Made by a program: the position numbers and the translations under genes
The notes under the pieces: model-generated
The model's database searches: none
The model's input: only the letters and a program-made list of their open reading frames with translations
Told to the model about the DNA's origin: nothing
Shown here: piece after piece, positions 46,714 to 57,066 of the stretch
Layout: the number at the start of each line of letters is the position of its first letter
Position numbering within the stretch: the stretch's first letter is position 1
Source: Symbiodinium natans
Lineage: Eukaryota; Sar; Dinophyceae; Suessiales; Symbiodiniaceae
NCBI GenBank assembly: GCA_905221605.1
Contig: CAJNDS010001291.1
Coordinates: forward strand, 700,811-764,810
DNA: 64,000 bases
Reading direction: 5' to 3'

Positions 46714-47303
46714 CTGCCTCAAGGTGTGAACGCGATCAAGTATACCTCGGCTGAATGTTAAAAGAAAGAAGTACACTCATAAATTTAAGCAAGTCACTCC
46801 CGGCGAGTCTTCTTGAGTTGACACAAGCAACTTGAGCTGGAAATATTGCGGCAAGTCTCTTTATCCTCATGTATATATCACTAAATTGTAATTTAATTTA
46901 AATACTAGCAAGAAGCGCCTGACGAGACTGCTGAATTGAAGCGCAAGTTTTGCATTCGCAGCACTCAGGCAAGGTTTGCCTTTTTTTCGGCGCCGCATCG
47001 CCTTGCTGCTCTGCGATCAGCGTCTCAGGTTACTCGACCTTAGATTGCGCTGGTGTGATAAAATCTTCTTATGACTAAGACATCTGATTAGGACGGGCTG
47101 CGTTGAGTGAAGCTTCGACGCAGGCTGAAGAAGACATTGTCCGCAGACGAACCTCATTGCGGGGGGGGGGGGGGGAATACTTCAAGCGTTAAGAGATGAA
47201 AACAGCGTAAAAAGATTAATTCGGCAATGAGCTGGCGACTTCCACTGAGCAAAATGACACTTTCCCGGAGCTCCCTCATGACAACGTAAAATTTAAAACA
47301 TCA

Positions 47304-47600
47304 TTGTCAATACGGATGCGGTTGTTTCACTGCCTCCATGCGGCCCTGCCAGAAATGCTGGCGGAGCCCGCAAGTATTGCACAAAACAAGCGGATTGCGC
47401 CAGTCGTTGTGGTGCCTCGTGAAAATCTAGATGAGCATACCGACATTCCAGGAAGTCTCAACATGTCTAAACATAAAAAAATAAGCGAACAGCCACAGCT
47501 GTTTCTCGTGCTTGTAGGAGTCCACCATCATGACCTTAGAGAAACGTACACTACGACTAAGCATTCTAATCGCTCACGCCAGCCTTCGGCGTATCCTTGA
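47304..47600 (+). CDS. Hypothetical protein, 98 codons
   Basis: Reads LPEMLAEPASIAQNKRIAPV then VVVPRENLDEHTDIPGSLNM and SKHKKISEQPQLFLVLVGVH. Balanced composition, own ATG and stop. It overlaps tail-to-tail with the minus-strand candidate ending at 47576, so at most one of the two may be right at their overlap. Confidence 0.28.
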   Translation: MSIRMRLFHCLHAALPEMLAEPASIAQNKRIAPVVVVPRENLDEHTDIPGSLNMSKHKKISEQPQLFLVLVGVHHHDLRETYTTTKHSNRSRQPSAYP

Positions 47601-47987
47601 AATGGATCTGCTTTGCAGGCTCCGGGGTCTTCTTCATGATAGACTTCACCTCCAGCGCAGTGCACAAAACTCTATTTCCTTAGCATAGTAATATTGCTCT
47701 TCATGTAAACAAATTCTTGCAGTTAGAGATACTATGCTCCAGTTCGTATGAACGTCTACAGTCGAATGGCCTTGTTCTTGTTCTCTTCCTCTTGCTTCTT
47801 TTTCTGGCGAAAGGACTCCTGGTGTTCCTTATCAACGTGATTTTAACCTGCAGAGCCAAAGTCGCCGAAAAAATTATAAAAAAAAGACTAAGAGGAGAGC
47901 CATCGCTCGGGAGTTCTTCTTCCACGTCGTGTGCGGCGACTGGTGTTTCTTGTCCTTGCCCGACTGGCGCTTCTTGCTCTTCCCCAT
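47576..47987 (-). CDS. Possible lysine-rich small protein in three exons
   Basis: A minus-strand ATG at 47987 opens MGKSKKRQSGKDKKHQSPHT then TWKKNSRAM. A second segment near 47759-47829 reads EHQESFRQKKKQEEENKNKA, and a third (47576-47651) reads KSIMKKTPEPAKQIHFKDTP then KAGVSD and stop. Together they would make a basic, disordered or coiled-coil protein of about 80 residues. Splice borders are not convincing and AAG-rich DNA gives K/R-rich peptides in two frames. Confidence 0.25.
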
Positions 47988-48367
47988 GACGCCTGAATAT
48001 TTATAACGAAAGAAATAAATTTCTTGCAGATGCTCAATCTGCAATCTGCAAAGGCTGGCCTGCGAGGTACAACGCAAGAACGCTGAAGAAAAGACCTACA
48101 ACTTGAGCAAAGGCTTGATGCAGTCGAAGCATGACGAGATGGTGCACTCGCTAACGCCAGCGTCTGAACTCCAATACCCAAAGCCCGCAATTGTCGAAGC
48201 CTTGTCCGTCTAAGAACCGTACTCTCAAATCTCAAACCTTAAATCCATTGTTCAGTACTGCACTTGAAGTCACAAAAGCCAGCATTGTCCTCGTCAAGTC
48301 AAGAAAGTTATGGCTGCAACCGCACCCTAAATGTTTTCAGGGTTTCTTGTTCTTTACTCTTCGCCAT

Positions 48368-48553
48368 CTAGCCTGAAGCTGAAAAACGAACTAACAAAAA
48401 CACAATGGGATTGGTAACCTTAAGAACCATAACAACCATGAAACTAGTCGTGGTCCCTGAAACCTCCCTGATAATTCTTGTTCCAACATTTATCCCAGCG
48501 GATAACACCGTAATAGCCGTCAAATTCTCTGGGTCAATCTTTTTGAACTTCAT
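48368..48553 (-). CDS. Short ORF, unknown product
   Basis: Reads MKFKKIDPENLTAITVLSAG then INVGTRIIREVSGTTTSF. A GT...TTTTTCAGCTTCAG stretch could be a 46-base intron leading to ARWRRVKNKKP and a stop. The plus strand is open over the same interval, so the strand is uncertain. Confidence 0.22.
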   Translation of the reverse strand: MKFKKIDPENLTAITVLSAGINVGTRIIREVSGTTTSFMVVMVLKVTNPIVFLLVRFSASG

Positions 48554-48839
48554 TTGCTATGCGTCGCCCTCTACTGGACAACAATGACATAGTCAGGACT
48601 TGAGATGTGTCCTGTCATGCTTCGTCTTTCACGAAGAAGATGACGCAGTTCAGGGCCTGACATGTGTCATTTTTTTGCCCATAGACAAAAGGCATTTATA
48701 CACTCCACAGCATGGAATGCGTCATGTTGCGCGCTCTTATTGTATGGGGTTCTTTAAGTATCATAAAGCAAAAAAAATCTAGGACCTTAAGTACATACGT
48801 TTAAGGTATATCGCTTGCTTTAACACAGATGTTGGGGAA

Positions 48840-50765
48840 TTTCGGGTTTCAGGCTTCGGGGGTGTCTTGCCGAAAGCCTAGAAAGTTCCCCTGTTGAGGA
48901 CCTAGTGGGGCTGGCCGCGACAAGCAAGACCTGGAACCCTCACAGCTTCTTGAAATTTACGAACACTTACACCCCGGTAAGCAAGACCTAGAACCACCCC
49001 ACATACGCAGCCTTTAAGGGTTTAAGAGGGTCTAAAATTCAGGGTTACATATACATTTGCTTCTTGAAACTCACGAACACTTATCCCCCGATAAGCAAGA
49101 CTTAGAACCACCCCACATACGCAGCCTTTAAGGGTTTCAGGGGGTATAAAATTGAGCGTTACATATATATTTGCTTCTTGAAACTGACGAACACTTACCC
49201 CTCGATAAGCAAGACTTAGAACCACCCCGCATACGCAGCCTTTAAGGGTTTAAGGGGGGTTTAAAATTCAGTGTTACATAGATATTTGCTTCTTGAAACT
49301 TACGGACACTTAGCCCCCGATAAGCAAAACTTAGAACCACCCCACATACGCAGTCTTTAAGGGTTTAAGGGGGTTTACAATTTGCTTGTTGAAACTTACT
49401 AACACTTACCACCTCGATAAGCAGGACTGAGAACCACCCCACATACGCAGCCTTTAAGGGTTTAAGGGGGTTCAAAATTCAGTGTTACATATATATTTGC
49501 TTCTTGAAACTTACGAACACCTACCCCCCGATAAGCAAGACTTGGAACCACCCCACATACGCCGCCTTTAAGGGTTTAAGGGGGTTTAAAATTCGGTGTT
49601 ACATATATTTGCTTCTTGAAACTGATGAACACTTCCCCCCCGATAAGCAAGACTTAGCACCAGCCCACATACGCAGCCTTTAAGGGTTTAAGGGGGTTTA
49701 CAATTTGCTTGTTAAAACTTACGAACACTTACCACCTCGATAAGCAGGACTTAGAACCACCCCACATACGCAGCCTTTAAGGGTTTAAGGGGGTTCAAAA
49801 TTCAGTGTTACATATATATTTGCTTCTTGAAACTTACGAACACCTACCCCCCGATAAGCAAGACTTGGAACCACCCCACATACGCCGCCTTTAAGGGTTT
49901 AAGGGGGTTTAAAATTCGGTGTTTCATATATATTTGCTTCTTGAAACTGACGAACACTTACCCCCCGATAAGCAAGACTTAGAACCACCCCACATACGCA
50001 GCCTTTAAGGGTTTCAGGGGGTATAAAATTGAGCGTTACATATACATTTGCTTCTTGAAACTGACGAACACGTACCCCTCGATAAGCAAGACTTAGAACC
50101 ACCCCGCATACGCCGCCTTTAAGGGTTTAAGGGGGTTTAAAATTCGGTGTTACATATATATTTGCTTCTTGAAACTGAGGAACACTTCCCCCCCGATAAG
50201 CAAGACTTAGCACCACCCCACATACGCAGCCTTTAAGGGTTTAAGGGGGTTTACAATTTGCTTGTTGAAACTTACGAACACTTACCACCTCGATAAGCAG
50301 GACTTAAAACCACCCCACGTACGCAGCCTTTAAGGGTTTAAGGGGTTCAAAATTCAGTGTTACATATATATTTGCTTCTTGAAACTTACGAACACCTACC
50401 CCCCGATAAGCAAGACTTGGAACCACCCCACATACGCAGCCTTTAAGGGTTTAAGGGGGTTTAAAATTCGGTGTTACATATATATTTGCTTCTTGAAACT
50501 GACGAACACTTCCCCCCCGATAAGCAAGACTTAGCACCACCCCACGTACGCAGCCTTTAAGGGTTTAAGAGGGTTTAAAATTCGGTCTTACATACATATT
50601 TGTTCTTGAAACTTAAGAACACTTACCCCCCGATAAGCAAGACTTAGAACCACCCCACATACGCGGCCTTTAAGGGTTCAGGGGGGTTTAAAATTCAGTG
50701 TTACATATATATTTGCTTTTTGAAACTTAAGAACACTTACACCCGGATAAGCAAGACTTGGAACC
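48840..50765. repeat. Satellite array, unit about 95-120 bp, ~16 copies
   Basis: Each unit carries GATAAGCAAGACTTAGAACC, CCCCACATACGCAGCCTTTA, AGGGTTTAAGGGGGTTTAAA and TTTGCTTCTTGAAACTTACG. Most units are about 110-120 bases; three (near 49371, 49691 and 50250) are shorter, lack the TTCAGTGTTACATATATAT segment and have TTTACAATTTGCTTGTTGAA instead. The minus strand has a partial frame encoding VVLSLAYRG.SV.QFQEAN in adjacent units (49022-49225, 49899-50102), but most units contain stops, so a protein is unlikely. Confidence 0.92.
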
Positions 50766-50955
50766 TGCAGACAACAACAAACACGTCTGTCGCAAAACCC
50801 CGGCCGTTGATGCATAGCCTCCGTAATGGGGTATGTCGCGTGTGCGGGCCGCGGCCCTGTTACAAGCAATCAATATTGGCACGCGGCCATATGTATGTCC
50901 TAGAAGTTACAGCACATGTAAAAAGAATATGATATGTTTCATGTTGTTGTAATAG
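50766..50955. other. Spacer between satellites; nothing seen
   Basis: Non-repetitive link of about 190 bases containing a GC-rich stretch (GGGCCGCGGCCC near 50848). No gene. Confidence 0.5.
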
Positions 50956-50964
50956 TTTAAGCAC

Positions 50965-51150
50965 AAACACGGTGGACCGATAACAGTACCACCATGTCGT
51001 CTGTGCTGTTTAGTGTGCAGTTGGCGAGATAACAATACACAAACAAGAGAGGGGGAGACGGTGGACCGAAAGCAGTACCACCGTGTTCAGGGACCGAAAA
51101 CAGTACCCCGCTTTCCCGGAGACCGAAAACAGTACTCCGAGTTGAGTTAA
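50965..51150. repeat. Four short direct repeats GGACCGAAAACAGTACC with hairpins
   Basis: GGACCGA.A.CAGTACC occurs near 50972, 51063, 51090 and 51120. The first two sit in perfect short hairpins: GGTGG...CCACC and ACGGTGG...CCACCGT with loops of about 13 bases. Confidence 0.75.
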
Positions 51151-51239
51151 CACTGCATTCACTGTAGGCTCCGCGCATTCGATGGTGAGAATCAAAAGCG
51201 ACCATACCTGACGCCAGACTTTATTTTAATATTAATGTA

Positions 51240-54200
51240 AAAAAGCGCGCTGTAGAGTTCAAATCATTATACCTTCCGGTCCCTATAGGGTTTTAAGCTA
51301 CTAACCCTAAAGAGTCTAAATAATTCAAATCCAGATTTAAATGATTTAAGATATTTGAATTATTTACATTATTTGAGTTTGTGAAATTTTTAAATTATTT
51401 AAATGGTTTCGGCTCGGAGAAATTCTCGACCTATTGAAATTCTTTAAATTATTTAAATTCACGCGCCTCGAAACTAATTTAAATAATTTAAATCCCGAAT
51501 TAAATTATTTAAATTCACGGGCCTCGAAACTAATTTAAATAATTCAAATCCCGATTTAAATTATTTAAATTCTTTTCCGAGCCCGTCAATTTAAATAATT
51601 TAAATAATCTAAATAATTCAAATAGAATGAGGATTTCTCGGAACCCAGACCATTTAGATAATTTAAATAGTTTAAATAATTTAAATAATTTAAATCCTGA
51701 TTTGAATTATTTAAATTAGTTTCGAGGCCCGTGAATTTAAATAATTTAATTCTGTATTTAAATTAGTTAAATTAGTTTCCGGGCCCGCGAATTTAAATAA
51801 TTTAAATCTCGAATTAAATTATTTAAATTCGCGGGCCTCAAAACTAATTTAAATAATTCAAATCGCGATTTAAATTATTTAAATTCTTTTCCGAGCCCGT
51901 GAATTTAAATAATTTAAATAATGTAAATAATTCAAATCGAATGAGGATTTCTCCGAACCCAGACCATTTAGATAATTTAAATATTTTAAATAATTTAAAT
52001 ATTTTAAATCCTGATTTGAATTATTTAAATTAGTTTCAAGGCCCGGGAATTTAAATAATTTAATTCTGTATTTAAATTAGTTAAATTAGTTTCCGGGCCC
52101 GCGAATTTAAATAATTTAAATCTCGAATTAAATTATTTAAATTCGCGGGCCTCAAAACTAATTTAAATAATTTAATTCGGGATTTAAATTATTTAAATTA
52201 GTTTCCGGGCCCGCGAATTTAAATAATTTAAAGAATCTAAATAGATCCAGATTTTCTCCCAGCACAGACCATTTAACTAATTTAACTAATTTAAATAATT
52301 TATATAATTTAAATCGGGATTTGAATTATTTAAATTAGTTTGGAGGCCCGCGAATTTAAATAATTTAATTCTGTATTTAAATTAGTTAAATTAGTTTCCG
52401 GGCCCGCGAATTTAAATAATTTAAATCTCGAATTAAATTATTTAAATTCGCGGGCCTCAAAACTAATTTAAATAATTTAATTCGGGATTTACATTATTTA
52501 AATTAGTTTCCGGGCCCGCGAATTTAAATAATTTAAAGAATCTAAATAGATCCAGATTTTCTCCCAGCACAGACCATTTAACTAATTTAAATAATTTAAA
52601 TAATTTAAATAATTTAAATCGGGATTTGAATTATTTAAATTAGTTTGGAGGCCCGCGAATTTAAATAATTTAATTCTGTATTTAAATTAGTTAAATTAGT
52701 TTCCGGGCCCGCGAATTTAAATAATTTAAATCTCGAATTAAATTATTTAAATTCGCGGGCCTCAAAACTAATTTAAATAATTTAATTCGGGATTTACATT
52801 ATTTAAATTAGTTTCCGGGCCCGCGAATTTAAATAATTTAAAGAATCTAAATAGATCCAGATTTTCTCCCAGCACAGACCATTTAACTAATTTAAATAAT
52901 TTAAATAATTTAAATATTTTAAATCCTGATTTGAATTATTTAAATTAGTTTCAAGGCCCGGGAATTTAAATAATTTAATTCGGTATTTAAATTAGTTAAA
53001 TTCGTTTCCGGGCCCGCGAATTTAAATAATTTAAATCTCGAATTAAATTATTTAAATTCGCGGGCCTCCAAACTAATTTAAATAATTCAAATCCCGATTT
53101 AAATTATTTAAATTATTTAAATTATTTAAATTAGTTAAATGGTCTGTGCTGGGAGAAAATCTGGATCTATTTAGATTCTTTAAATTATTTAAATTCGCGG
53201 GCCCGGAAACTAATTTAAATAATTTAAATCCCGAGTTAAATTATTTAAATTCGCGGGCCTCAAAACTAATTTAAATAATTCAAATCCCGATTTAAATTAT
53301 TTAAATTCTTTTCCGAGCCCGTGAATTTAAATAAATTAAATAACTTAAATAATTCAAATAGAATGAGGATTTCTCCGAACCCAGACCATTTAGATAATTT
53401 AAATAATTTAAATATTTTACATAATTTAATCCTGATTTAAATTATTTAAATTAGTTTCGAGGCCCGTGAATTTAAATAATTTAATTCGGTATTTAAATTA
53501 GTTAAATTCGTTTCCGGGCCCGCGAATTTAAATAATTTAAATCTCGAATTAAATTATTTAAATTCGCGGGCCTCAAAACTAATTCAAATAATTCAAATCC
53601 GGATTTAAATTATTTAAATTATTTAAATTATTTAAATTAGTTAAATGGTCTGTGCTGGGAGAAAATCTGGATCTATTTAGATTCTTTAAATCATTTAAAT
53701 TCGCGGGCCCGGAAACTAATTTAAATAATTTAAATCCCGAATTAAATTATTTAAATTCGCGGGCCTCGAAACTAATTTGAATAATTTAATTCGGGATTTA
53801 AATTATTTAAATTCTTTTCCGGGCCCGCGAATTTAAATAATTTAAATAATTCAAATAGAATGAGGATTTCTCCGAACCCAGACCATTTAGATAATTTAAA
53901 TAATTTAAATAATTTAAATAATTTAAATAATTTAAATAAGTTAAATCGGGATTTGAATTATTTAAATTAGTTTGGAGGCCCGCGAATTTAAATAATTTAA
54001 TTCGGTATTTAAATTAGTTAAATTCGTTTCCGGGCCCGCGAATTTAAATAATTTAAATCTCGAATTAAATTATTTAAATTCGCGGGCCTCAAAACTAATT
54101 CAAATAATTCAAATCCGGATTTAAATTATCTAAATTATTTAAATTATTTAAATTAGTTAAATGGTCTGTGCTGGGAGAAAATCTGGATCTATTTAGATTC

Positions 54201-54935
54201 TTTAAATTATTTAAATTCGCGGGCCCGGAAACTAATTTAAATAATTCAAATCCCGAATTAAATTATTTAAATTCGCGGGCCTCGAAACTAATTTAAATAA
54301 TTTAATTCGGGATTTAAATTATTTAAATTCTTTTCCGGGCCCGCGAAGTTAAATAATTTAAAAACATCAAATAAAATGAGGATTTCTCCGAACCCAGACC
54401 ATTTAGATAATTAAAATAATTTAAATAATTTAAATAATGTAAATAATTTAAATCCTGATTTAAATTATTTAAATTAGTTTCGAGGCCCGTGAATTTAAAT
54501 AATTTAATTCGGTATTTAAATTAGTTAAATTAGTTTCCGGGCCCGCGAATTTAAATAATTTAAATCTCGAATTAAATTATTTAAATTCGCGGGCCTCAAA
54601 ACTAATTCAAATAATTCAAATCCGGATTTAAATTATTTAAATTATTTAAATTATTTAAATTAGTTAAATGGTCTGTGCTGGGAGAAAATCTGGATCTATT
54701 TAGATTCTTTAAATTATTTAAATTCGCGGGCCCGGAAACTAATTTAAATAATTTAAATCCCGAATTAAATTATTTAAATTAGTTTTGAGGCCCGCGAATT
54801 TAAATAATTTAAATTATGTAAATTCGCGGGCCCGGAAACTAATTTAACTAATTTAAATGCAGAATTAAATTATTTAAATTCCCGAGCCTCAAAACTAATT
54901 TAAATAATTCAAATCATTTAATTCTTCCATACGTT
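51240..54935. repeat. AT-rich palindrome array with GC boxes and ~30-bp modules
   Basis: The array is made of ATTTAAATAATTTAAAT palindromes separated by GC boxes (GGGCCCGCGAATTTAAATAA and its complement, GGCCTCAAAACTAATTTAAA), so boxes of opposite orientation face each other and could fold into cruciforms. A module CAGATTTTCTCCCAGCACAG followed by ACCATTTA recurs near 52245, 52551 and 52855. Its reverse complement is near 53140, 53650, 54165 and 54672. A diverged version (GAGGATTTCTCCGAACCCAG) is near 51627, 51938, 53364, 53860 and 54378. Spacings of about 305 and 510 bases show higher-order repetition. No coding. Confidence 0.92.
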
Positions 54936-55230
54936 CTCTATACATATAGAAAAACAGGTAGCAACATAGTACATAAAGGTCCCTCTCTCATATATGTATA
55001 TATGTCTTATGTATAACTTGTACATATATATATATGCTATATATGTGTGTGTTTTGTTTATTTATTTATTCCATGGCTACCGCCAGTGCCGCTGACCCCA
55101 AACCCGCAAAAGTCCCGCGGACGGCGTCGCGGAGAAGGCCTGGCATCGTGTTTTTGCTTCGAAGTTGAAGGTTTAGGAGGTTATTCTAAGTTTATGTTTA
55201 GGTTCAGGGTTTAGGGTTTAGGGGTTCTGC

Positions 55231-55350
55231 AGTCGACCGTCTGGTCGCTTCGGGTTTTAAAGTCGACCGTTTGGTCGCTTCGGGTTGTAAAGTCGACCGT
55301 TTGGTCGCTTGGGGTTTTAGAGTCGACCGCCTGGTCGCTTTCCAGGGTCT
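55231..55350. repeat. 30-bp tandem repeat, 4 copies
   Basis: AGTCGACCGT.TGGTCGCTT followed by CGGGTTTTAA starts at 55231, 55261, 55291 and 55321; the last copy diverges after TCGCTT. ACCGT.TGGT is itself a small imperfect palindrome. TTTAGGG-like sequence flanks both sides. Confidence 0.92.
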
Positions 55351-55479
55351 AGGGTTTAGGTTTTATGGGGGGGGTTTAGGGGTTTAAGGGCTTGGGGGGC
55401 TGCTAAAAAGAAACTGTAACACCTAAACAGTCAACTTAACTTCGGATCTTGGGGTTTAGCTTTAAGATGTCTCGTCAAT

Positions 55480-55985
55480 GGAAGTGCTTGGAAAAACATA
55501 GGAAAAATAAAAAAAAATGGAATTGGACAAAAATAGGAAAAGCATAGGAAAAGAACAGGAATGCAAATTAGGGGGAAAATAGGGAAAACATAGGCTTGGG
55601 AGATGTAGCAATTCAAAAATAGCAAAAAACCTTAGAAAAAACAATGCAAAAATATGGAAAACATAGGAAAGACATGGAGAAACACACGTGAAACTGAATT
55701 GTATACTTAAATATTCGCCAAAATAGTGAAAACAATAGGAAAAAACACTAAAACCTAGAAAAACGAGCCAAGCTCTCTTTTTTCCTAGGGTCTCCTGTAT
55801 TTGTCACATTTTTTGCTATTTTTCTTAGGAACAAAAGCAAAAAATCTGCAACATATACGAAAACCTAGGAAAACGAGCCAAGCTCTCTCTTTTTGAGGGT
55901 TTCCTATATTTGTTGATTTTTTATTTTTCCTAGGAAACTAGGCATACCTGGGAAAACGAGCCAAGCCCTAGGGTTTCGTATATTG
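55480..55985. repeat. A-rich repeat with AAAACGAGCCAAGC motif
   Basis: Units such as AACATAGGAAAAATA lead into three copies of CCTAG.AAAACGAGCCAAGC (about 55763, 55864 and 55950), each followed by CCTAGGGTTTC-like and TGTATTTGT sequence. Spacing is about 85-105 bases. Confidence 0.75.
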
Positions 55986-56059
55986 TAAACGCTTGCGCGC
56001 GCCGCCTCGGCAGCCGGGCCGGCCCCAGGACAGGAAAGGAGGAAAGAGGGTTTCGCAAA

Positions 56060-56600
56060 AAAAGGGAGGAAGGGCAGGGGGGGGAGGGGTCGGGGGGGGG
56101 GGGGGGGGGGGCGGGGTGGGGGGGGGGGGGGGGTGGGGGGGGGTGGGGGGGGGGTGGGGGGAGGGTGGGGGGGGGGGTGGGGGGGCGGTGGGGGGGTGTG
56201 GAGGGGGGAGGGGGGGTTTGAGGCAATCCCCCGTAGAGCACCGACAAGCGGGACCCACAGCATCGGTTTGCAGCTCCTCCAAGGGATTGGGGGGGGGTCC
56301 CACAGGGCGGGGGGGGGGGGGGGGGGTGGGTGGCGTCAGAAAAGTTGGCACGGGGGGAAGGGTTGGGTTAGGGGGAAGGAGGCCCGATCCGGGTCTGCTT
56401 GTTCCAGACGCTTCTCGGCAGGAAGCCGAGGCGAATTTTTGCAGGCGCGGGGAGAGGTGGTGTCGGGTAGGGCTTAGGGGGTTGGGGGTAGGGGGTAGGC
56501 GGGGAGGGCGGGCATGGGCGGCGGTATGTTGGTGGGGGGGAGGGAGTAGGGTCGGGACACGAGTAGGGGGTGTGAGGGTGGTGAGGGTGGTGCGGTGAGG
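56060..56600. repeat. G-run domain, potential G-quadruplexes on the plus strand
   Basis: Dense runs of 4-20 G separated by single T or C residues, strongest at 56070-56220 and 56285-56330. The P-rich and G-rich frames seen on the two strands are artefacts. A related G-rich patch lies at about 57385-57460. Confidence 0.85.
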
Positions 56601-56737
56601 GCGGGCGTGCTTTGGAACCCTCAGAGAGCCCTCCTAGACTGAGACAACTTGGCCGGGAAGTCTCCTGCAGGGGCGTTACAAAAACTTCGAAAGGGGGACG
56701 TAAGGGGACGGGGGGCTTAAAGGGGGGTTCTCTTTAC

Positions 56738-57066
56738 GTTTTGGTCCCTTTTTACCTACTGAAATGAATCATTCAACTTCATTGCGAACGTTTTTGGCGT
56801 TTATGGTGCTTCTGAGATGCCCTAAATTCTGAGCCGAGTGTTTATGGTTTACAGTGAGGCGTCGGAGGAACGCTCCTGGCTCCTACCTAGTGCACGACGA
56901 TGCCAAGTGAACATGCTGCATGCCAAGAAAACTCCTCCGGCACCTCACCGTAAACCCACACCCCTCGGCTCAGGGTTTAGGGCATCTCAGAAGCACTAGG
57001 AACGCCAAAGACGACTGCAACGAAGTTGAATCATTCCTTCCGGTAGGTCAAAAAGGACCAAAACGC
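56738..57066. repeat. Inverted repeat, arms ~131 bp, spacer ~65 bp
   Basis: Arm 56738-56868 and arm 56934-57066 are reverse complements with roughly 80-85% identity by eye. Shared core pieces include AGGGCATCTCAGAAGCAC and GAAGTTGAAT.ATTC. A transcript would form a long hairpin. No transposase or target-site duplication was seen; it could be a foldback (MITE-like) element. Confidence 0.8.

Larger units (their letters stand above)
44131..48800. other. Compositionally distinct island with possible minus-strand exons
   Basis: AT-rich spacer alternates with CpG-rich, exon-like stretches, unlike either flank. Individual candidates are listed below. No family was recognised. A 15-base G run lies at 47161. 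Between 45060 and 45170 the sequence is nearly pure AT. Confidence 0.5.

Noticed and set aside
48840-50765. CRISPR-like array
   Set aside because: Units are tandem satellite copies with no unique spacers, in a eukaryotic context. The same applies to 27625-28345.
55904-56598. Proline-rich and glycine-rich frames
   Set aside because: Translation of G/C runs.
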